11,317 nucleotides of DNA. Origin: an uncultured Faecalibacterium sp. Lineage in GTDB: Bacteria > Bacillota > Clostridia > Oscillospirales > Ruminococcaceae. The DNA lies in the NCBI GenBank assembly GCA_934539245.1, contig CAKTCK010000055.1, forward strand, positions 1 through 11,317, written 5' to 3'. The translations under genes and the position numbers were made by a program. Below the pieces are notes generated by a model that searched no databases, was not told the DNA's origin, and saw only the letters and a program-made list of their open reading frames with translations. Numbering within the stretch: position 1 is the first letter of the stretch; every line of letters starts with the position of its first letter. This document shows positions 6,210 through 11,317 of this stretch, in pieces.

Positions 6210-8267
6210 ATGGCAGAGGAAAAATTTGAGCTGGTGTCGAACTATGCCCCCACCGGTGACCAGCCTCAGGCAATCGCGCAGCTGGTGGAGGGGGTGCAGC
6301 GGGGCGACCGCTGCCAGACCCTGCTGGGCGTGACCGGCAGCGGCAAGACCTTTACCATGGCCAACGTCATTGCCCAGTGCAACCGCCCCACGCTGGTGCT
6401 GGCGCACAACAAAACGCTGGCGGCGCAGCTGTGCACCGAGTTCCGCTCGTTTTTCCCCAACAATGCGGTAGAGTACTTCGTCAGCTACTACGACTACTAC
6501 CAGCCGGAAGCCTACATCCCCAGCACCGATACCTATATTGAAAAGGACAGTGCCATCAACGACGAGATCGACCGCCTGCGCCACTCGGCTACGGCGGCGC
6601 TTTCCGAGCGGCGGGACGTCATTATTGTGGCATCGGTGTCCTGCATCTACTCGCTGGGCGACCCCATCGACTACCGCAGCATGGTCATCAGCCTGCGCCC
6701 CGGGATGCAGATGGAGCGGGACGAGCTGTGCAAAAAGCTGGTCACCCTGCAATACGAGCGCAACGACGTAAATTTTGTGCGCAATAAGTTCCGGGTGCAC
6801 GGCGACACGGTGGATATCTATCTGGCCTATATGAGCGAGCTTGCCATCCGGGTGGAGTTTTTCGGGGACGAGATCGACCGCATTACCGAGTTCAACCCTC
6901 TGACCGGCTCCAAGCAGAACGTGGTCAAGCACGTTGCCATCTTCCCGGCCAGTCACTATATCGTCAGCGCCGAAAAAAAGGCCGCTGCGCTGGAAAAAAT
7001 CCGCGCCGAGTGCGATGCACAGGTCAAGCAGTTCACCGCCGAGGGCAAGCTCATCGAGGCGCAGCGCATTGCCCAGCGCACCAACTACGATATCGAGATG
7101 CTGAACGAGGTGGGCATCTGCAAGGGCATCGAGAACTACTCGGCGGTGCTGTCCGGCCGCGCGCCGGGCAGTATGCCCACCACCTTGCTGGATTATTTTC
7201 CGGAGGATTTTCTGCTCTTCGTGGACGAGAGCCACGTCACCCTGCCGCAGGTGCGCGCCATGTACGGCGGCGACTATGCCCGCAAAAAAACGCTGGTGGA
7301 ATACGGTTTCCGTCTGCCGTCCGCCTTCGATAACCGCCCCCTGAAATTTGAGGAGGTGGAGTCCAAGCTCAACCAGATGATCTTTGTCTCCGCCACCCCC
7401 GGCGAGTACGAGCGCCGGAACAGCTCGCAGGTGGCGCAGCAGGTCATCCGCCCCACGGGTCTGTTGGACCCGGTCATCTCGGTGCGCCCGGTGGAAGGGC
7501 AGGTGGTGGATCTTCTGGGCGAGATCAACGCCCGCATCCAGCGGCAGGAGCGAGTACTGGTGACCACCCTGACCAAAAAAATGGCCGAGGATCTCACCGA
7601 TTACCTCACCGAGCAGGGGATCAAGGTCAAGTATATGCACCATGAGGTGGATACCTTTGAGCGGATGGAGATCATCAAGGATCTGCGCTTGGGCAGCATC
7701 GACGTGGTGGTGGGCATCAACCTGCTGCGCGAGGGTCTGGACCTGCCGGAGGTGAGCCTTGTAGCCATTCTGGATGCCGACAAGGAGGGCTTTTTGCGCA
7801 GCGAGACCAGCCTGATCCAGACCATCGGCCGCGCCGCCCGCAACGCGGAGGGCATGGTCATCATGTACGCCGATGTGGTGACCGACAGCATGGAGCGCGC
7901 CATCACCGAGACCGAGCGCCGCCGCGCCATCCAGATGGCTTATAATGAGGAACACGGCATCGTGCCCAAAACCATCGTTAAGGCCATTGCGGACAGCATC
8001 GAGATCAGCGACAAGGCCGAAAACGCCAAGCGCAACACCCGCCGCATGGGCAAAATGGAGCGGGAGGCTGCCATCGAGCGCCTGACCCGGGAGATGAAGG
8101 AAGCCGCAAAGCTGCTGGAATTTGAGCACGCAGCCTTCCTGCGGGATCAGATCGACCGCCTGCGCCGGGGCGAGAACCCCACCGTGGACTCCGCCGCCGA
8201 GACCGAGCGCAAACAGAACCATGCACAGACACAACGAAAAGGGAGAAAATACCTTGGCAAACGATAA
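6210..8267 (+). CDS. uvrB: Excinuclease ABC subunit B (UvrB)
   Basis: The helicase-like damage-verification subunit of nucleotide excision repair (685 residues). UvrA loads it on damaged DNA, and it then recruits UvrC for incision. Visible are Walker A GVTGSGKT (40-47), the DNA-gripping beta-hairpin [21 protein letters not shown] region (93-113), DESH (339-342), SAT (394-396) and TIGRAARN (538-545). A C-terminal UVR motif lies at about 622-652 ([20 protein letters not shown] onward), the site for UvrC contact. The chosen ATG has AAGGGAG 6 bases upstream and gives the usual N-terminus ([18 protein letters not shown]). ATGs at 6144 and 6189 are in frame but have no ribosome binding site, and 6144 lies inside the promoter. 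After the UVR motif comes a basic tail of about 30 residues, whose coding bases carry the uvrA ribosome binding site. Confidence 0.98.
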   Translation: MAEEKFELVSNYAPTGDQPQAIAQLVEGVQRGDRCQTLLGVTGSGKTFTMANVIAQCNRPTLVLAHNKTLAAQLCTEFRSFFPNNAVEYFVSYYDYYQPEAYIPSTDTYIEKDSAINDEIDRLRHSATAALSERRDVIIVASVSCIYSLGDPIDYRSMVISLRPGMQMERDELCKKLVTLQYERNDVNFVRNKFRVHGDTVDIYLAYMSELAIRVEFFGDEIDRITEFNPLTGSKQNVVKHVAIFPASHYIVSAEKKAAALEKIRAECDAQVKQFTAEGKLIEAQRIAQRTNYDIEMLNEVGICKGIENYSAVLSGRAPGSMPTTLLDYFPEDFLLFVDESHVTLPQVRAMYGGDYARKKTLVEYGFRLPSAFDNRPLKFEEVESKLNQMIFVSATPGEYERRNSSQVAQQVIRPTGLLDPVISVRPVEGQVVDLLGEINARIQRQERVLVTTLTKKMAEDLTDYLTEQGIKVKYMHHEVDTFERMEIIKDLRLGSIDVVVGINLLREGLDLPEVSLVAILDADKEGFLRSETSLIQTIGRAARNAEGMVIMYADVVTDSMERAITETERRRAIQMAYNEEHGIVPKTIVKAIADSIEISDKAENAKRNTRRMGKMEREAAIERLTREMKEAAKLLEFEHAAFLRDQIDRLRRGENPTVDSAAETERKQNHAQTQRKGRKYLGKR
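8239..8245 (+). promoter_or_regulatory. Shine-Dalgarno of uvrA, inside uvrB
   Basis: AAGGGAG lies 8 bases before the TTG at 8254. It is the same sequence used by uvrB at 6197-6203. It decides the uvrA start: the in-frame ATG at 8221 has nothing comparable before it. Confidence 0.8.
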
Positions 8268-11121
8268 GATCATCATCAAGGGTGCCCGCGAGCACAACCT
8301 GAAAAATATCAACCTGACCCTCCCGCGGGAAAAGCTGATCGTCATGACCGGCCTTTCCGGTTCGGGCAAGTCCAGTCTGGCCTTCGACACCATCTACGCC
8401 GACGGTCAGCGCCGCTATGTGGAAAGCCTTTCCAGCTACGCCCGGATGTTTCTGGGCCGGATGGATAAGCCGGACGTGGACGAGATCACCGGTCTTTCGC
8501 CGGCCATCTCCATCGACCAAAAGACCACCAGCCACAACCCCCGCTCCACTGTGGGCACCGTGACTGAAATTTACGATTATCTGCGCCTACTGTACGCCCG
8601 CATCGGCGTGCCGCACTGCCCGGTGTGCGGGCGAGTCATCAGCCAGCAGACCGTGGACGAGATGGTGGACGCCGTCCTCAAGCTGGAGGAGGGCACAAAG
8701 TTCCAGATTTTGGCTCCCGTGGTGCGTCAGCGCAAAGGCACCCAGCAGAAGGAGCTGGACGCCGCCCGCCGCGCCGGTTACGCCCGCGTGAAAATTGACG
8801 GCAATCTGTATGATTTGGACGAAGAGATCAGTCTGGAAAAGAACATCAAGCATACGGTGGAGATCGTGGTGGACCGCCTTGCCCTGCGCAAGGGCATCCG
8901 CAGCCGTCTGGCTGATTCGCTGGAGACCGCACTGGCGCTCACCGGCGGCGTGGCCGAGGTGGACGTCATCGGCGGCGAGTGCATGACCTTCAGCCAGAAC
9001 TTTGCCTGCCCGGAGCACGGCATCTCCATCAGCGACCTGTCGCCCCGGCTGTTCTCCTTCAATAACCCGCTGGGCGCCTGTGAAAAATGCACCGGCCTTG
9101 GCACCTTTATGCGGGTGGATGAGGATCGCATTCTGCCCAACCGTAGCCTTTCTATCCGGGAGGGCGCCATCAAGGCCAGCGGCTGGTACTACGCCGAGGG
9201 CTCTGTGAGTGAGATGTACTACCTTGGCCTTGGCAAAAAATACGGCTTTACGCTGGATACGCCCATCAAGGAGATGAGCACCGAGGCGGTGAACGCCCTG
9301 CTCTACGGCACCAACGGCGAAAAGATCGAGATGCACCGCACCAACGAGTTCGGCAGCGGGGTGTACTACAACACCTTTGAGGGCATCGTGGAAAATCTGG
9401 AGCGCCGCTTCCGCGAGACGAGCAGCGAGTGGATGAAGGAAGAGATCGGCAGCTTTATGTCCGGAGTGGAGTGCCCGGACTGCCACGGTCAGCGCCTGAA
9501 GCCGGTGGTGCTTGCCGTGACCATCGGGGACAAGAACATCAGCCAGTTCTGTGAGATGTCTATCCGGGATGAGCTGGAATTTATCAGGCAAAACGAGCCG
9601 AACCTCACCGAAAAGCAGCAGCAGATCGGCGGCCAGATCATGAAGGAGATCAAGAACCGCCTGCAATTTTTGCAGAGCGTGGGTCTGGATTACCTCACGC
9701 TGGCCCGGGCGGCGGGCACGCTGTCCGGCGGCGAGAGCCAGCGCATCCGCCTGACCACCCAGATCGGCAGCGCCCTGTCCGGCGTGCTCTATGTGCTGGA
9801 CGAGCCCTCCATCGGCCTGCATCAACGGGACAACGATAAGCTCATTGCCACCCTGAAAAACCTGCGGGATCTGGGCAACACGGTCATCGTGGTGGAGCAC
9901 GACGAGGATACCATGCGCAGCGCGGATTATATCGTGGACGTAGGCCCCGGTGCCGGTGTGCACGGCGGCGAGATCGTAGCCGCAGGCAGCGTAAAGGATA
10001 TCTGCAAGGCCAAGCGCAGCATTACCGGCGACTACCTCTCCGGCCGCAAGCGCATTGCAGTGCCCCAGACCCGCCGCACCGGCAATGGCCACTGCCTGAC
10101 CGTAAAGGGCGCACGGGAAAATAACCTGCGCAACATCGATGTCAGCTTCCCGCTGGGGGAGTTCATCTGCGTCACCGGCATTTCCGGCTCGGGCAAGTCC
10201 AGCCTCATCAACGAGATCCTGTACAAAACGCTGGCCAGCGAGCTGAACGGTGCCCGTTCCCGCGCAGGCAAGTGCGATGGGGTAGAGGGGCTGGAATTTG
10301 TGGACAAGGTCATTGGCATCGACCAGCAGCCCATTGGCCGCACCCCGCGCTCCAACCCCGCCACCTATACCGGCGTGTTCAACGATATCCGCACCGTGTT
10401 CTCCCAGACGCAGGATGCTAAAATGCGCGGTTACGGCCCGGGACGGTTCAGCTTCAACGTCAAGGGCGGCCGCTGCGAAGCCTGCGAGGGCAACGGCATT
10501 CTGCAGATCGAGATGCACTTTTTGCCGGACGTCTATGTGCCCTGCGAGGTGTGCAAGGGCGCGCGCTACAACCGCGAAACGCTGGAAGTAAAGTATAAGG
10601 AAAAGACCATTGCGGATGTGCTGAACATGACTGTGGAGGAAGCGGTGGTGTTTTTTGCCAACCAGCCCAAGATCGCCCGCAAGCTGCAAACGTTGCTGGA
10701 CGTGGGCCTTGGCTATGTCACCCTGGGGCAGAGCGCCACCACCCTGTCCGGCGGCGAGGCGCAGCGTGTAAAGCTGGCCAACGAGCTTGCCCGCCGCGGC
10801 ACCGGCAAAACGGTGTATATTCTGGACGAGCCCACCACCGGCCTGCACATTGCAGACGTGCACCGTCTAATCGAGGTGCTGCAAAAGCTGGTGGACGTGG
10901 GCAATACAGTCATCGTCATCGAGCACAATCTGGATCTCATCAAGTGCGCTGACCATATCATCGACCTTGGCCCGGAGGGCGGCAGCGCCGGCGGCGAGAT
11001 CGTGGCCGAGGGAACCCCGGAGCAGGTGGCTGACGTGCCCGGCAGCTTTACCGGCCAGTACCTGCGCCCGCTGCTGGAACGCGACCGCGCACAGCGCGCC
11101 GCTGAAGCAGAAAAACACTGA
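8254..11121 (+). CDS. uvrA: Excinuclease ABC subunit A (UvrA)
   Basis: The damage-sensing dimeric ATPase of nucleotide excision repair, 955 residues from the TTG start. Two ABC modules are complete: Walker A GLSGSGKS (33-40), signature LSGGESQR (490-497), Walker B YVLDEPS (513-519) and H549; then Walker A GISGSGKS (642-649), signature LSGGEAQR (831-838), Walker [12 protein letters not shown] (855-865) and H891. One zinc site is C252/H255 with C276/C279 (CPEH...CEKC), the other C741/C744 with C764/C767 (CEAC...CEVC). The start is a TTG that gives [18 protein letters not shown], the normal UvrA N-terminus, with AAGGGAG 8 bases before it. It overlaps the end of uvrB by 14 bases in another frame, so the two are one operon and probably translationally coupled. 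I see no clear terminator after it. Confidence 0.97.
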   Translation: MANDKIIIKGAREHNLKNINLTLPREKLIVMTGLSGSGKSSLAFDTIYADGQRRYVESLSSYARMFLGRMDKPDVDEITGLSPAISIDQKTTSHNPRSTVGTVTEIYDYLRLLYARIGVPHCPVCGRVISQQTVDEMVDAVLKLEEGTKFQILAPVVRQRKGTQQKELDAARRAGYARVKIDGNLYDLDEEISLEKNIKHTVEIVVDRLALRKGIRSRLADSLETALALTGGVAEVDVIGGECMTFSQNFACPEHGISISDLSPRLFSFNNPLGACEKCTGLGTFMRVDEDRILPNRSLSIREGAIKASGWYYAEGSVSEMYYLGLGKKYGFTLDTPIKEMSTEAVNALLYGTNGEKIEMHRTNEFGSGVYYNTFEGIVENLERRFRETSSEWMKEEIGSFMSGVECPDCHGQRLKPVVLAVTIGDKNISQFCEMSIRDELEFIRQNEPNLTEKQQQIGGQIMKEIKNRLQFLQSVGLDYLTLARAAGTLSGGESQRIRLTTQIGSALSGVLYVLDEPSIGLHQRDNDKLIATLKNLRDLGNTVIVVEHDEDTMRSADYIVDVGPGAGVHGGEIVAAGSVKDICKAKRSITGDYLSGRKRIAVPQTRRTGNGHCLTVKGARENNLRNIDVSFPLGEFICVTGISGSGKSSLINEILYKTLASELNGARSRAGKCDGVEGLEFVDKVIGIDQQPIGRTPRSNPATYTGVFNDIRTVFSQTQDAKMRGYGPGRFSFNVKGGRCEACEGNGILQIEMHFLPDVYVPCEVCKGARYNRETLEVKYKEKTIADVLNMTVEEAVVFFANQPKIARKLQTLLDVGLGYVTLGQSATTLSGGEAQRVKLANELARRGTGKTVYILDEPTTGLHIADVHRLIEVLQKLVDVGNTVIVIEHNLDLIKCADHIIDLGPEGGSAGGEIVAEGTPEQVADVPGSFTGQYLRPLLERDRAQRAAEAEKH

Positions 11122-11205
11122 CAAAAACAGCAAAAACGAAAAAGCGCGTATCCGTGTAAAAATCGGACTTTTCTCAGAAAAAACCAAAAATAATCAAAAA
11201 ATCTG
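11122..11205. other. A-rich gap after uvrA, no feature found
   Basis: This stretch is rich in A runs on the plus strand, unlike the GC-rich genes around it. Only weak inverted repeats are present (TCCG...CGGA with a 9-base loop, followed by TTTT interrupted by C). I call neither a terminator nor a small gene here. Confidence 0.5.
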
Positions 11206-11234
11206 TTGACAAAACGGCCTTGCCTGAGTATAAT
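11206..11234 (+). promoter_or_regulatory. Consensus promoter of the tRNA gene
   Basis: TTGACA (11206-11211) and TATAAT (11229-11234) both match the housekeeping consensus exactly, with the optimal 17-base spacer. A start near 11241 would give a leader of about 37 bases before the tRNA. Such strength is usual for stable RNA genes. Confidence 0.92.
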
Positions 11235-11248
11235 ATCTCTTGTCGCCA

Positions 11249-11266
11249 CGCTTCGGTAGGGAAGCG
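11249..11266 (+). other. Hairpin in the pre-tRNA leader
   Basis: CGCTTC (11249-11254) and GAAGCG (11261-11266) form a 6-bp stem with the loop GGTAGG. It lies between the likely transcription start and the tRNA 5' end and would be removed by RNase P. No function is implied. Confidence 0.4.
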
Positions 11267-11277
11267 GCGGTCGATAT

Positions 11278-11317
11278 CCGGGTGTAGCGCAGTTTTGGTA
11301 GCGCGCTTGAATGGGGT
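11278..11317 (+). tRNA. tRNA-Pro (anticodon GGG), 5' part cut by the window end
   Basis: The visible 40 bases fit positions 1-38 of a tRNA. The acceptor 5' strand is CCGGGTG, followed by TA (8-9), a D-stem GCGC (11287-11290) with loop AGTTTTGGTA, and GCGC (11301-11304). After G26, the anticodon stem 5' strand is CTTGA (11306-11310) and the loop ATGGGGT (11311-11317). The conserved T33 precedes GGG (11313-11315), and G37 follows. C at position 1 and the G36-G37 pair are typical of bacterial tRNA-Pro. The 3' half is outside the window, so the acceptor and T-arm could not be checked. Confidence 0.88.

Noticed and set aside
8122..8253. Earlier in-frame ATGs for uvrA (8122 and 8221)
   Set aside because: They would add residues not seen at the UvrA N-terminus and lack a ribosome binding site; TTG at 8254 has one at good spacing.
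6135..8393. Long minus-strand open frame opposite uvrB
   Set aside because: Shadow of uvrB with no ribosome binding site or motif of its own.
8587..10863. Long minus-strand open frame opposite uvrA
   Set aside because: Shadow of uvrA; same reasoning, composition driven by the sense codons.
11122..11205. Terminator of uvrA
   Set aside because: The inverted repeats are 4-6 bp with poor loops and no clean T-run, so I did not call one.
1..11317. CRISPR array, insertion sequence, phage or defence genes
   Set aside because: No regular direct repeats, transposase motifs, terminal inverted repeats or defence-type domains were seen on either strand.

Overview
The window looks like a core chromosomal segment of a GC-rich Firmicute. 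The Gram-positive type oligopeptide transporter, the clostridial form of RadC, the strong AGGAGG-type ribosome binding sites and the GC-rich codon use fit a Faecalibacterium-like member of the Oscillospiraceae. That placement is inference from style; no taxonomic search was possible. The window holds eight genes (two cut by its edges), two hairpin terminators, five promoter candidates and short regulatory-looking gaps. I see no mobile element, CRISPR array, phage gene or toxin-antitoxin pair.

Layout. (1) Positions 1-2323, plus strand: the 3' end of a peptide/oligopeptide ABC transporter operon, with the end of the OppC-like permease and then the two ATPases OppD and OppF, tightly packed. The binding protein and the OppB permease would lie upstream of the window. 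(2) Positions 2366-2406: a strong hairpin between the convergent oppF and alsS genes, with its U-tract on the alsS side. (3) Positions 2423-4081, minus strand: a thiamine-diphosphate acetolactate synthase of the catabolic, FAD-independent AlsS type. (4) Positions 4082-4237: a regulatory-looking gap with a second hairpin terminator directly upstream of alsS. (5) Positions 4238-5227, minus strand: an RluA-family pseudouridine synthase. (6) Positions 5228-5396: a divergent promoter region. (7) Positions 5397-6116, plus strand: a RadC-family protein. (8) Positions 6210-11121, plus strand: uvrB and uvrA, overlapping by 14 bases, behind a near-consensus promoter. (9) Positions 11206-11317: a perfect-consensus promoter and the first 40 bases of a tRNA-Pro(GGG) gene cut by the window edge.

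How the genes work together. OppC/D/F import peptides, with OppD and OppF as the two motor subunits. UvrB and UvrA are the damage-recognition part of nucleotide excision repair; their overlap and the internal Shine-Dalgarno of uvrA suggest coupled translation. RadC lies just upstream of them in the same direction, but uvrB has its own promoter. AlsS diverts pyruvate to acetolactate and stands alone, with no regulatory small subunit or acetolactate decarboxylase beside it.

I did not find a clearly new biological system. The point most worth a second look is the alsS leader, where an intrinsic terminator with a possible competing antiterminator pairing sits between the only promoter I can propose and the start codon. 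Smaller points are a palindrome inside the uvrB promoter, a divergent HPRE segment in RadC, and the absence of the usual iron-sulfur cysteines in OppD.
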